From positions 1,041,492 through 1,105,491 of the forward strand of contig NZ_KE384430.1 in assembly GCF_000425645.1 (NCBI RefSeq): 64,000 nt of DNA, written 5' to 3'. The translations under genes were made by a program, and so were the position numbers. Below are positions 20,530 through 30,676 of the stretch, piece by piece (position 1 is the first letter of the stretch; every line of letters begins with the position of its first letter). The DNA comes from Gaetbulibacter saemankumensis DSM 17032. GTDB taxonomy: Bacteria > Bacteroidota > Bacteroidia > Flavobacteriales > Flavobacteriaceae. Below the pieces are notes generated by a model. The model searched no databases and was not told the DNA's origin. It saw only the letters and a program-made list of their open reading frames with translations.

Positions 20530-21522
20530 ATGGCAGTATTTAATTTTCAAAAGCCCGACAAAGTAATCATGATTGATTCAACAGATTTTGAAGGGAAATT
20601 CGAGTTTCGTCCTTTAGAACCTGGTTACGGATTAACAGTAGGTAACGCCCTAAGAAGAGTATTATTATCTTCTTTAGAAGGTTTCGCTATTACATCTGTA
20701 AGAATTGAAGGAGTTGACCATGAGTTCTCAGCAATTGCTGGAGTTGTGGAAGATGTTACTGAAATTATTTTAAACTTAAAGCAAGTTTGTTTTAAAAGAC
20801 AAATTGAAGATATCGATAACGAATCTGTATCAATTTCAATTTCTGGTCAAGAGCAAATTACTGCCGGCGATTTCCAAAAGTTTATCTCAGGATTCCAAGT
20901 ATTAAATACGGAATTAGTAATCTGTAACTTAGATCCAAAAGTAAACTTCAATATGGAGATTACAATTGAAAAAGGTAGAGGATATGTGCCTGCAGAAGAG
21001 AATAAAAAAGCTGCTGCTCCAATAGGTACTATCTTTACAGATTCAATTTACACGCCTATAAAGAATGTTAAGTATAGTATTGAAAACTATCGTGTAGAGC
21101 AAAAAACTGATTACGAAAAGTTAGTTTTTGAAATCATCACCGATGGATCAATTACACCACAAGACGCTTTAACAGAAGCTGCTAAAACTTTAATTCATCA
21201 CTTCATGTTATTCTCTGACGAGCGTATCACTTTAGAAGCTGATGAAATTGCACAAACTGAAACATATGATGAAGAATCTTTACATATGAGACAGTTATTA
21301 AAAACTAAGCTTATCGATATGGATTTATCGGTACGTGCGCTTAACTGTTTAAAAGCAGCTGAAGTAGATACTTTAGGAGACTTAGTATCTTTCAATAAGA
21401 ATGATTTAATGAAATTCCGTAACTTCGGTAAGAAGTCTTTAACAGAGCTTGAAGAGCTTGTAAATGTTAAAGGTTTAAATTTCGGAATGGATTTAAGCAA
21501 ATATAAATTAGATAAAGATTAA
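20530..21522 (+). CDS. rpoA: DNA-directed RNA polymerase subunit alpha
   Basis: 330 residues. The N-terminal dimerisation/assembly domain holds [20 protein letters not shown] and GAITSV-like [20 protein letters not shown]. The C-terminal domain (~residues 255-325) holds [20 protein letters not shown]-type DNA-binding helices and [13 protein letters not shown]. Alpha assembles the polymerase and binds activators and UP elements. Coupled with rpsD and rplQ. Confidence 0.99.
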   Translation: MAVFNFQKPDKVIMIDSTDFEGKFEFRPLEPGYGLTVGNALRRVLLSSLEGFAITSVRIEGVDHEFSAIAGVVEDVTEIILNLKQVCFKRQIEDIDNESVSISISGQEQITAGDFQKFISGFQVLNTELVICNLDPKVNFNMEITIEKGRGYVPAEENKKAAAPIGTIFTDSIYTPIKNVKYSIENYRVEQKTDYEKLVFEIITDGSITPQDALTEAAKTLIHHFMLFSDERITLEADEIAQTETYDEESLHMRQLLKTKLIDMDLSVRALNCLKAAEVDTLGDLVSFNKNDLMKFRNFGKKSLTELEELVNVKGLNFGMDLSKYKLDKD

Positions 21523-21583
21523 TACGTCATATTTTGCTCCTCAATAGTGGGTTGAAGCAAGATGATGATTAAAACAAAATGTC

Positions 21584-22057
21584 ATGAGACACGGAAAAAA
21601 AGTAAATCACTTAGGCAGACAAACTGCTCACAGAAAAGCAATGTTGGCTAATATGGCTTGTTCTTTAATAGAACACAAGCGTATTAATACAACTGTGGCA
21701 AAAGCAAAAGCGTTAAAGCAATTTGTAGAGCCAATGATTACTAAATCTAAAGAGGATACAACACATAACAGACGTATTGTTATGTCGCGTTTAAGACAAA
21801 AAGATGCGGTAACAGAATTATTTAGAGATGTTGCTAAAAAAGTAGCAGATAGACCAGGTGGTTATACAAGAATTATTAAACTTGGTAATCGTTTAGGTGA
21901 TAACGCTGATATGGCAATGATCGAGCTTGTTGATTACAATGAACTTTACAATGCTGGTAAACCGGCTAAAAAATCAACACGTAGAAGTAGAAGAGGTGGC
22001 GCTAATCCTGCAGCAGCTCCGGCTACAGAAACTCAAGCTTCAAACGAAGAGGAATAA
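21584..22057 (+). CDS. rplQ: 50S ribosomal protein L17
   Basis: 157 residues. [41 protein letters not shown] type core, and [19 protein letters not shown]. It has a longer C-terminal tail than E. coli L17 (about 127 residues): a basic stretch ([11 protein letters not shown]) followed by an Ala/Pro/Glu-rich end, likely disordered. Last gene of the ribosomal block. Confidence 0.98.
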   Translation: MRHGKKVNHLGRQTAHRKAMLANMACSLIEHKRINTTVAKAKALKQFVEPMITKSKEDTTHNRRIVMSRLRQKDAVTELFRDVAKKVADRPGGYTRIIKLGNRLGDNADMAMIELVDYNELYNAGKPAKKSTRRSRRGGANPAAAPATETQASNEEE

Positions 22058-22080
22058 ATGTTAGTAAGCATTTTAAATAT

Positions 22081-22114
22081 AAAGGATAAACTATTTTAGT
22101 TTATCCTTTTTTTT
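22081..22114 (+). terminator. Rho-independent terminator of the ribosomal block
   Basis: AAAGGATAAACT (22081-22092) pairs perfectly with AGTTTATCCTTT (22098-22109), loop of 5 nt, followed by an unbroken T-run to 22114. A textbook intrinsic terminator 24 nt after rplQ. Confidence 0.9.
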
Positions 22115-22117
22115 GTG

Positions 22118-22125
22118 CAATTTTG
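22118..22125 (+). promoter_or_regulatory. Possible -7 element for carA
   Basis: CAATTTTG differs from TAnnTTTG at the first base and starts only 4 nt past the rplQ terminator's T-run. It supports initiating carA at the ATG 22147 rather than at an upstream TTG (22123). No convincing -33 TTG; low certainty. Confidence 0.35.
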
Positions 22126-22146
22126 CAAAACTTTTTTAGTGAATAC

Positions 22147-23253
22147 ATGAAATATCAAAAACGACAAAAAGCAATTATTCTTCTAGCTGACGGCACCATT
22201 TTCCATGGGAAAGCAGTTGGAAACAAACAAGGAACAGCATTTGGAGAGGTATGTTTTAATACCGGAATGACTGGGTATCAGGAAATATTTACAGATCCGT
22301 CTTACTACGGGCAGTTAATGGTGGCTACTAATGCTCATATTGGTAATTACGGAACTAACAGTGAAGAAGTAGAATCTGATTCTATTAAAATTGCTGGGCT
22401 TATAGTTAAAAACTTTAGCTATGAATATTCTAGAGATATTGCCGATAGCTCATTAGAAGACTTTTTAGATAAAAATAATCTGTTAGCAATTTCAGATGTA
22501 GATACACGAGCTTTAGTAAGTTATATTCGTGACCATGGCGCCATGAATGCCGTAATTTCTACAGAGGTTGATAATATTGAAGGGCTTAAAAAGCAATTAG
22601 CTGAAGTTCCGAAAATGGAAGGTTTAGAATTAGCTTCTAAGGTGTCAACTAAAGAGCCATATTATGTAGGTGATGAAAATGCGACTTACAAAATTGCAGC
22701 TTTAGATATCGGTATTAAAAAGAACATACTTCGTAATCTAGCAAAGCGAGACGCGTATATTAAGGTATTTCCTTATAATTCCAAATTTGAAGATTTAGAA
22801 GCCTTTAATCCTGATGGTTATTTCTTGTCTAATGGACCTGGCGATCCTGAGCCCCTAGTGGAAGCACAAGCTGTTGCTAAAGAAATTATCAAAAGAAATT
22901 TACCTTTATTTGGTATCTGTTTAGGGCATCAGGTTATTGCATTAGCAAATGGTGTTTCTACTTATAAAATGTATAATGGACACCGCGGCATTAATCATCC
23001 TGTTAAAAACCTGAAAACAGGTAAAGGAGAAATTACTTCACAGAACCATGGTTTCGCCGTTAATAGAGAGGAAGCAGAAGCACATCCGGATTTAGAAATT
23101 ACGCATGTGCATTTAAATGATAATACGGTGGCAGGGATTAAAATGAAAGATAAAAATTGTTTTTCGGTTCAATACCATCCGGAAGCCAGCCCTGGACCCC
23201 ATGATTCCGATTATCTATTCGATCAATTTATCGAAAATATTAAAAATAAATAG
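22147..23253 (+). CDS. carA: Carbamoyl-phosphate synthase small (glutaminase) subunit
   Basis: 368 residues from ATG 22147 (MKYQKRQKAIILLADG). A TTG eight codons upstream would place the start inside the putative promoter, so it was not used. The N-terminal CPSase small-chain domain includes FNTGMTGYQEIFTDPSYYGQ. The class-I glutaminase domain holds the nucleophile Cys in FGICLGHQ and the His/Glu pair in QYHPEASPGPHDSDYLFDQF. It supplies ammonia to CarB for carbamoyl phosphate in pyrimidine and arginine synthesis; carB is not in the window. Confidence 0.97.
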   Translation: MKYQKRQKAIILLADGTIFHGKAVGNKQGTAFGEVCFNTGMTGYQEIFTDPSYYGQLMVATNAHIGNYGTNSEEVESDSIKIAGLIVKNFSYEYSRDIADSSLEDFLDKNNLLAISDVDTRALVSYIRDHGAMNAVISTEVDNIEGLKKQLAEVPKMEGLELASKVSTKEPYYVGDENATYKIAALDIGIKKNILRNLAKRDAYIKVFPYNSKFEDLEAFNPDGYFLSNGPGDPEPLVEAQAVAKEIIKRNLPLFGICLGHQVIALANGVSTYKMYNGHRGINHPVKNLKTGKGEITSQNHGFAVNREEAEAHPDLEITHVHLNDNTVAGIKMKDKNCFSVQYHPEASPGPHDSDYLFDQFIENIKNK

Positions 23254-23260
23254 TTTACGA

Positions 23261-23298
23261 AGCCTCAAAAAACAACATGTTATTTGAGGCTTTTCTTT
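23261..23298 (+). terminator. Terminator after carA
   Basis: AGCCTCAAA (23261-23269) pairs with TTTGAGGCT (23283-23291), 9-bp perfect stem with a 13-nt loop, followed by TTTCTTTTA. It lies 8 nt past the carA stop. Confidence 0.75.
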
Positions 23299-23368
23299 TA
23301 CTAAAACGTTATAGATTATATTTAGGTAAATTCTTGAAAAACTTAATTAAAAACAAAAGAATTTACCG

Positions 23369-23376
23369 TAAATTTG
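23369..23376 (+). promoter_or_regulatory. -7 element for eno
   Basis: TAAATTTG, an exact match to TAnnTTTG, 30 nt before the eno ATG. No TTG is present at the usual distance upstream; the nearest is 32 nt away. Confidence 0.4.
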
Positions 23377-23400
23377 GAAGAATAAAAGATTTAAAATTAA

Positions 23401-24696
<1,296 letters not shown>

Positions 24697-24720
24697 AATT
24701 TATTATATAATTTTATATTT

Positions 24721-24757
24721 AAAAAAGCGGTTATTACTTTAATAATCGCTTTTTTTT
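24721..24757 (+). terminator. Terminator after eno
   Basis: AAAAAAGCGGTTATT pairs with AATAATCGCTTTTTT (one G-T pair), loop ACTTT, followed by more T. Stem spans 24721-24735 and 24741-24755. Confidence 0.88.
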
Positions 24758-24873
24758 GTTCAAATATTAAAATTTGTTAATTGCAAGTATCTTTACTTTT
24801 ATCCCTTTTAATCTACATGGTAATTTCGTAAATTAGCAAACCAATTTATAAATTAAATAATCATAAATAACTT

Positions 24874-26160
24874 ATGGCGAACACTGCTAGCATTGAAATA
24901 GACGGGAAAAAACATGAATTTCCGTTGGTAGAAGGAACAGAAAATGAAGTTGCTATAGATATCACAAAATTAAGAAGTGCAACAAATGGAGTAATAACAA
25001 TAGATCCAGGTTTTAAAAACACAGGTTCTTGTGAAAGTGGTATTACTTTCTTAGATGGCGAAAAAGGAATCTTAAGATATCGTGGCTACACCATAGAAGA
25101 GTTAGCAGAGAAGGCAGATTTTTTAGAAGTAGCTTACCTTTTAATTTTTGGAGAGTTACCGACTAAAGAACAGAATGATAAATTTCATGAGGATATCAAG
25201 GCACAAGCGGTTGTAGATGAAGATGTAAAGAAAATCTTGGATGCTTTCCCTAAGTCTGCACACCCAATGGGGGTGATTTCTTCTTTAACAAGTGCATTAA
25301 CAGCATTTAATCCGTCTTCTGTAAATGTTGATTCTGAAGAGGATATGTATAGGTCCGTAGTTAAGATATTAGGGAAGTTCCCTGTATTAGTAGCTTGGAC
25401 ATTCCGCAAGAAAGAAGGGCTGCCATTAGATTACGGAGATAACTCTCTAGGCTATGTTGAAAACATTCTGAAAATGATGTTTAAAAAGCCAAATAGTGAG
25501 TATAAGCAAAATGAAATTTTGGTTAATGCCTTAGATAAATTATTAATTCTTCATGCCGATCATGAACAAAATTGTTCTACGTCAACGGTAAGAATAGTTG
25601 GGTCTTCGCATGCTGGATTATTTGCATCGCTTTCTGCCGGGATTTCTGCGCTTTGGGGACCACTCCACGGTGGAGCTAACCAAGCTGTATTAGAAATGTT
25701 AGAAGCAATAAAACTTGACGGTGGAGATACTAAAAAGTATATGGCCAAGGCAAAAGATAAAGAAGATCCATTCCGCTTAATGGGCTTTGGTCACCGTGTA
25801 TATAAAAACTTTGATCCTCGTGCCAGAATCATAAAAAAAGCAGCCGACGAAGTGTTAGGTGATTTAGGAGTGGTAGATCCTATTTTAGATATTGCAAAAG
25901 GACTTGAAAAAGAAGCTCTAGAAGATGCTTATTTTGTTGATAGAAAATTATATCCAAATGTCGATTTTTACTCTGGAATCATTTACCGTGCTATGGGAAT
26001 TCCAACCGACATGTTTACTGTAATGTTCGCACTGGGTCGTTTACCAGGTTGGATTTCACAATGGCGCGAGATGCGTTTACGTAAAGAGCCTATTGGAAGA
26101 CCAAGACAGGTGTATATAGGGGCAACAGAAAGAAAATTTGTGCCAATAGAAGAAAGATAA
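24874..26160 (+). CDS. gltA: Citrate synthase
   Basis: 428 residues, a bacterial type-II length. Condenses oxaloacetate and acetyl-CoA at the entry to the TCA cycle. The three catalytic residues are visible: His in GPLHGGANQAVLEMLEAI, His in GFGHRVYKNFDPRA and Asp in NVDFYSGIIYRAMGIP. The N-terminal part has GILRYRGYTIEELAEKADFL. Terminators lie on both sides, so it appears monocistronic. Confidence 0.98.
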   Translation: MANTASIEIDGKKHEFPLVEGTENEVAIDITKLRSATNGVITIDPGFKNTGSCESGITFLDGEKGILRYRGYTIEELAEKADFLEVAYLLIFGELPTKEQNDKFHEDIKAQAVVDEDVKKILDAFPKSAHPMGVISSLTSALTAFNPSSVNVDSEEDMYRSVVKILGKFPVLVAWTFRKKEGLPLDYGDNSLGYVENILKMMFKKPNSEYKQNEILVNALDKLLILHADHEQNCSTSTVRIVGSSHAGLFASLSAGISALWGPLHGGANQAVLEMLEAIKLDGGDTKKYMAKAKDKEDPFRLMGFGHRVYKNFDPRARIIKKAADEVLGDLGVVDPILDIAKGLEKEALEDAYFVDRKLYPNVDFYSGIIYRAMGIPTDMFTVMFALGRLPGWISQWREMRLRKEPIGRPRQVYIGATERKFVPIEER

Positions 26161-26186
26161 TATTTTCTTAAAATATTTAAAAAGAC

Positions 26187-26219
26187 AAAGCTTCATAAGA
26201 TATCCTTATGAAGCTTTTT
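26187..26219 (+). terminator. Terminator after gltA
   Basis: AAAGCTTCATAAG (26187-26199) pairs perfectly with CTTATGAAGCTTT (26205-26217), loop of 5 nt, followed by TT. A -7 box starts 4 nt past the stem. Confidence 0.85.
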
Positions 26220-26220
26220 C

Positions 26221-26228
26221 TATATTTG
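26221..26228 (+). promoter_or_regulatory. -7 element abutting the amidinotransferase-family start
   Basis: TATATTTG, exact TAnnTTTG, ending 4 nt before the ATG at 26233. The -33 zone falls in the gltA terminator hairpin and contains no TTG. If active, the mRNA would begin at or near the start codon. Confidence 0.45.
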
Positions 26229-26232
26229 CGGA

Positions 26233-27147
26233 ATGCTAAAACTGAATATACAAGACGAAACTTCAAGACTTAAAGCAGTTGTTTTAGGAACTGCTGAAAG
26301 TAATGGCCCCGTGCCTAGTATTGATGAATGTTATGATCCTAAAAGTATCGAACATATAAAGGCTGGAACTTATCCTAAAGAAGAGGATATGATTCGTGAA
26401 ATGGAAGCTGTAGCAGCTGTTTTCGAGAAATATGATGTGAAGGTATACAGGCCAAAAGTGTTGAAAGATTGCAATCAGATTTTTTCACGAGATATTGCCT
26501 TTGTAATTGAAGACAAGATGATACGCGCCAATATACTTCCTAATAGAGAGGCAGAAGTGCATGCTATAGACTACATATGGGAACAAGTAGCTGAAGAGAA
26601 TCGTGTTGTATTGCCTGAAGAGTGTCATGTAGAAGGCGGTGATGTTATGCCGTGGAATGATTATATTTTTGTAGGTACTTATTCTGGTGATGACTATCCG
26701 GAATATATTACAGCTCGAACAAATATGGATGCCGTAATCGCACTTCAGGAATTGTTTCCGGAAAAGACGGTAAAGTCTTTCGAATTAAGAAAATCGAACA
26801 CCGATCCCAAAGAAAATGCATTACATCTGGACTGCTGTTTTCAGCCATTAGGTAAGGGTAAGGCAATTATTCATAAAAACGGATTTCTTATAGAGCGTGA
26901 ATATCAATGGCTAATAGATTTCTTCGGAAAGGAGAATGTTTTTGAAATTACCAAAGATGAAATGTATGCTATGAATAGTAATGTGTTCTCAATATCAGAA
27001 GATATTATTATTTCAGAAAAGAATTTCACACGATTAAATGATTGGTTAAGAAGTCAAGGATTTACCGTAGAAGAAGTGCCTTATGCTGAAATAGCCAAAC
27101 AGGAAGGTTTATTACGTTGTTCAACCATGCCATTAATTAGGGAATAA
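26233..27147 (+). CDS. Amidinotransferase/dimethylarginine dimethylaminohydrolase-fold enzyme
   Basis: 304 residues, pentein (guanidino-modifying) superfamily. Motifs seen: FSRDIAFVI, HVEGGDVMPWND (Glu/Asp of the site), HLDCCFQPLGKG (catalytic His) and LLRCSTMPLIRE at the C-terminus (nucleophilic Cys). Members deiminate or hydrolyse arginine derivatives, or transfer amidino groups. The exact substrate cannot be assigned. The start follows from the conserved N-terminus MLKLNIQDETSRLKAVVLG; the next Met is at residue 53. It is followed 45 nt later by ctlX, suggesting joint action on arginine, citrulline or ornithine metabolism. Confidence 0.88.
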   Translation: MLKLNIQDETSRLKAVVLGTAESNGPVPSIDECYDPKSIEHIKAGTYPKEEDMIREMEAVAAVFEKYDVKVYRPKVLKDCNQIFSRDIAFVIEDKMIRANILPNREAEVHAIDYIWEQVAEENRVVLPEECHVEGGDVMPWNDYIFVGTYSGDDYPEYITARTNMDAVIALQELFPEKTVKSFELRKSNTDPKENALHLDCCFQPLGKGKAIIHKNGFLIEREYQWLIDFFGKENVFEITKDEMYAMNSNVFSISEDIIISEKNFTRLNDWLRSQGFTVEEVPYAEIAKQEGLLRCSTMPLIRE

Positions 27148-27204
27148 GTACCTTTATAGGGGTGCTGTTATCTTATAAGAAAGTAACTAAACATGTTTAA
27201 TACT

Positions 27205-28140
27205 ATGCGACAAATTACCGATACTATTTTAATGATTCGTCCTATTAACTTCAGGATGAATGAGCAAACTGCCGTGAACAATTATTATCAAAAAGTGTTG
27301 GATAATCTTTTGCCAGAAACCGTGAATGCGAAAGCACAGCAGGAATTTGATGCTTATGTAGAAAGGCTAAGAGGTATTGGCGTAAATGTTATCGTAGTTA
27401 GTGATACGGATGAATTCGATACGCCAGACTCCATATTTCCGAATAACTGGGTGTCGTTTCATGAAAATGGGAATATAGGGTTATATCCCATGTTTGCGGA
27501 AAATCGCCGTTTAGAAAGACGCGAAGCGATTTTGGAGTCGGTTGAAGAAGCAGGTTATATCATTGAGCAGGTAGTTGATTATACCGATGCCGAAGAAGAG
27601 GAAATATTTCTTGAAGGTACAGGTAGTATAATTTTAGATCGAGCAAACCGAAAAGCCTATTGTGCATTGTCGCCTCGAGCCGATGAAGAATTATTTATTG
27701 AATTCTGTGAAGATTTTGAATTTTTCCCTGTGATATTTAAGGCTAACCAAACAGTAAATAATGAACGTAAGGCAATTTATCATACCAATGTTATGATGTG
27801 TATTGGTGAAACTTTTGCTGTGATTTGTTTGGCAAGTATCGACGATAAGAAGGAACGTAAAAATGTCATTAAGCACCTGAAGGAAAATGGTAAGGAAATT
27901 ATTGATATCACGGAAGAACAGGTAAATAATTTTGCAGGTAATATGCTTCAGGTTAGAGGTGCTAACAACCAGCCTTATTTGGTGATGAGTGCCTCAGCTT
28001 ATAAATCTCTAACGGAAAATCAAATTTCCGCTTTAGAGAAGCATACTAAAATAATATCAAGTTCATTAGATACTATTGAAGCCTGTGGCGGTGGTAGTGC
28101 GCGTTGTATGATGGCGGAAGTGTTCTTGCCGAAAGCTTAG
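27205..28140 (+). CDS. ctlX: Citrulline utilisation hydrolase CtlX-type protein
   Basis: 311 residues from ATG 27205 (MRQITDTILMIRPINFRMNE). An in-frame ATG at 27193 would add four residues. Pentein-fold enzyme: TPDSIFPNNWVSFHENG (substrate Asp/Asn region), EEIFLEGTGSIILDR (Glu), HTNVMMCIGETFAVICL (His) and EACGGGSARCMMAEVFLP (Cys nucleophile). The family is annotated as CtlX, inferred to act in citrulline use. It is convergent with the sensor kinase, with 9 nt between stops and no terminator hairpin. Confidence 0.88.
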   Translation: MRQITDTILMIRPINFRMNEQTAVNNYYQKVLDNLLPETVNAKAQQEFDAYVERLRGIGVNVIVVSDTDEFDTPDSIFPNNWVSFHENGNIGLYPMFAENRRLERREAILESVEEAGYIIEQVVDYTDAEEEEIFLEGTGSIILDRANRKAYCALSPRADEELFIEFCEDFEFFPVIFKANQTVNNERKAIYHTNVMMCIGETFAVICLASIDDKKERKNVIKHLKENGKEIIDITEEQVNNFAGNMLQVRGANNQPYLVMSASAYKSLTENQISALEKHTKIISSSLDTIEACGGGSARCMMAEVFLPKA

Positions 28141-28149
28141 TTTTTTATT

Positions 28150-30228
28150 TTATTCGGGGCGTGATTTAGGTAACTGTACGTAAAAGGTACTACCTACATT
28201 TACGGTACTTTCTACCCAGATTTTACCATTATTAAGTTCAACTAATTCTTTACAAATCGAAAGTCCGAGACCTGTGCCTTTTTCATTATTGGTGCCTCTG
28301 GTAGTAAATGAGTTGCCTTTAAAAATTTTACCAAGATTTTCCTCAGAAATTCCTATGCCCGTATCTGCTACGCTTACAATGCAGTTCCCATTACTAATAT
28401 GGTTAGAAATGGTAATGGTGTCTCCATTTTTACAGAATTTAAGTGCATTGGCTAATAAATTTTGTACAACTATTTCAAACATACTACGATCGGCATAAGC
28501 AAAATCACGTAGTGAATGGTCCACTAGTTCAATGCCCTTTGTTTCCATACGTTGTTCAATGAGCTTTACCTTGTCGGCAAAAACCTCCTGAATATCAAAT
28601 AAGGTTGGTTTTGGCTCTAAGGATTGCATTTGAGATTTAGACCAGTTTAATAGGTTGAAAAGTAGTAAAGAAGCATTGTTTGCATTTTCGCTTAACTCAG
28701 GAATGAGATTCTCGAATTCCTGTCGTGATAAAGACCCATCACGTAGTAAATCTATAAAACCATTAATAGAAGATAGAGAATCTTTTAAATCGTGAGATAT
28801 AATAGAGAATAGTTTATCTTTTACATTATTTACATTTTCAAGATGCTGTGTCTGTTCTAAAAAGGCTTCGTTTTGCATCTCAATTTTTAGATTTTTTTCT
28901 TCGAGTTCCTGTGTATATTTAATGCTGTTATTACGCTTAACGTATATTAATATTAAAAAAGTTGAAACGACTGCTAATGCGGCTAAAAGACCGTAAAAAA
29001 TAAGTTTGTATTTTTTATAGGAATCATCGGTGTCTGATAAAGAAACAGTGTCACTAGAAATTATTGATTCGTCAGACTGAGAAGTTGAAATATTATCGTT
29101 ATCCAGTAATGAATTAACATCCAAATCCATAGTAGTAACCTTAGGAGTTGCCGGTTTTAAGCTATCTTCAATAGTTTCCTTTAATTTGTAATATTCACGC
29201 TGCCAAATGAAAGCACGGTCAAATCGACGTTTCGTAGAATCTAAGGCTTTCATGAGTTCGTAATAATATAATAGCTCTTCTTTATTGTCTGTTGTTTTAG
29301 CAATAAGGCTGGCTTCATAAAGTTGCTTTTCAGCAAGGATTAGACGGTTTTGATGGTAGTTTAAATCTCCAAGACCATTTAGAGCAAGTAATAAACCTGT
29401 TTTATTATTTAGTTTTCTATTAATGTTGAGACCTTGTAACAGATATTCCGAGGCTCTATCGTAGGCATTGAATTTTAAATATTCTCGACCAATTTTTGGA
29501 TAAATTTGGCCGCGAAGCGAGTCTCCATCTATTTCTGATATGTCTAAGACTTTTTTGTAATAGTCAATGGCTTTGCGATTTTCCTTTTTTATAGAATATA
29601 AAGAAGCTAACTGGCTACTGGTTTTGGCAATACCTTTTACATCATTTAATTGCTCTTGAATTTTAAGGGATTTTAAATTGTATTCTATAGCCTCGTCATA
29701 AGCTTTTAAACTCATATAGGCCTTTGATATGTTGCAATAAGCAGTACTTAATTCGTCTTTTAAACTTAAGCGTTCTAATTCTTGTATGGCTGCTAATGAG
29801 TATTTTAAACCTTTAGCATAATTTCCACGTTCAATTTCTATTAAACCAATACTATTATTAACCTTAGCAATACCCAAGGTGTCATGAAGTGCAGCAAATA
29901 GTTGTTTCGATTTATTATATCCACTTATGGCATTAATATAATCGCCTTTTTTTGCATAGATTAAAGCTTTATAGTAACTCACATCGGTAATGGCCTTTTT
30001 ATAATTTAAGGTGTGAGACAGTTTTTCACTTTCAATAACATATTTAAGGGCGCGGTTGTATTCTTTATATTGGAAAAGTGACTCTATAAGTTTTAAAGAG
30101 GTTTCTACTTTCAAGGAGTCATTATCTTCAAAAGCAAGTGCTATAGATAGACTGTCTAACTCTTTGGTTTGCGAAAACCCTGAGATTAGAACTCCGAAAT
30201 ATAAAATAAAAGTAGTTATTCTCCTCAT
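28150..30228 (-). CDS. TPR-repeat sensor histidine kinase
   Basis: 692 residues. Signal peptide ~1-20; periplasmic TPR-type helical repeats ~55-345; an acidic Ser/Asp-rich linker ~360-403; one membrane helix ~408-430; a coiled coil ~435-475. Then HisKA with the phospho-acceptor His479 (FSIISHDLKDSLSS). The HATPase domain has an N-box NLLANALKF (~590), G1 DTGIG (622-626) and G2 GTGLGLS (651-657). It is a membrane kinase whose periplasmic or ligand-bound TPRs probably sense a signal. No response regulator is adjacent, so it is an orphan. Confidence 0.93.
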   Translation of the reverse strand: MRRITTFILYFGVLISGFSQTKELDSLSIALAFEDNDSLKVETSLKLIESLFQYKEYNRALKYVIESEKLSHTLNYKKAITDVSYYKALIYAKKGDYINAISGYNKSKQLFAALHDTLGIAKVNNSIGLIEIERGNYAKGLKYSLAAIQELERLSLKDELSTAYCNISKAYMSLKAYDEAIEYNLKSLKIQEQLNDVKGIAKTSSQLASLYSIKKENRKAIDYYKKVLDISEIDGDSLRGQIYPKIGREYLKFNAYDRASEYLLQGLNINRKLNNKTGLLLALNGLGDLNYHQNRLILAEKQLYEASLIAKTTDNKEELLYYYELMKALDSTKRRFDRAFIWQREYYKLKETIEDSLKPATPKVTTMDLDVNSLLDNDNISTSQSDESIISSDTVSLSDTDDSYKKYKLIFYGLLAALAVVSTFLILIYVKRNNSIKYTQELEEKNLKIEMQNEAFLEQTQHLENVNNVKDKLFSIISHDLKDSLSSINGFIDLLRDGSLSRQEFENLIPELSENANNASLLLFNLLNWSKSQMQSLEPKPTLFDIQEVFADKVKLIEQRMETKGIELVDHSLRDFAYADRSMFEIVVQNLLANALKFCKNGDTITISNHISNGNCIVSVADTGIGISEENLGKIFKGNSFTTRGTNNEKGTGLGLSICKELVELNNGKIWVESTVNVGSTFYVQLPKSRPE

Positions 30229-30646
30229 ATAACATTTATATTACTTATGTGCATAAAGCAATATCTAAGCATTTTATTTGAGGGAAAATAAAGATTGCCT
30301 TATCAAGAGTTGTAATATTTTGTTGTCTATAAACTTAGTGAAAAGTTTAAACTAATAGCTTTACTAAACAAAAGTTGGAAAAAGCCTTATTAAAATCTAA
30401 TATTTGCGATTTAATACCAATAAATTAGATGAAAGGATGAGTGGTATTTTAAAAAACATCGACGAATAGACGAACGGTAAAATTTATTAGAAAAATACCC
30501 TTTTATAAATAAAATGTAGACTATTCAAAATGATACAAATAGCATCTTTCTAACTTGAAGGGTTCAGCTTGGTATTTTGTAATTATTGTTTGCAGCGCAT
30601 ATATGTTATAAAGGTTAAATAATGTGTTAACATCTGATAAAAATTT
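30229..30646. other. Intergenic region between the divergent sensor-kinase and argS genes
   Basis: About 420 AT-rich bases with no long frame. A 10-codon mini-frame at 30437-30469 (MSGILKNIDE) is preceded by GAAAGG, but it has no supporting neighbour or conserved feature that I can see. No tRNA, terminator or strong inverted repeat was recognised. It should carry the promoter of the kinase, though no exact TAnnTTTG was found on the minus strand. Confidence 0.4.
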
Positions 30647-30654
30647 TATCTTTG
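30647..30654 (+). promoter_or_regulatory. -7 element for argS
   Basis: TATCTTTG matches TAnnTTTG and ends 22 nt before the argS ATG. TGTG at 30623-30626, 20 nt upstream, is an imperfect -33 candidate. Confidence 0.5.
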
Positions 30655-30676
30655 CCAACCTAAAAAACATGTATAC

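Noticed and set aside
22123-22146. Eight-codon upstream extension of carA from a TTG
   Set aside because: It would overlap the -7-like element and has no family support; the ATG at 22147 fits.
30437-30469. 10-codon mini-frame (MSGILKNIDE) in the argS upstream region
   Set aside because: No regulatory codon run, no following terminator, no conserved context; such frames arise by chance.
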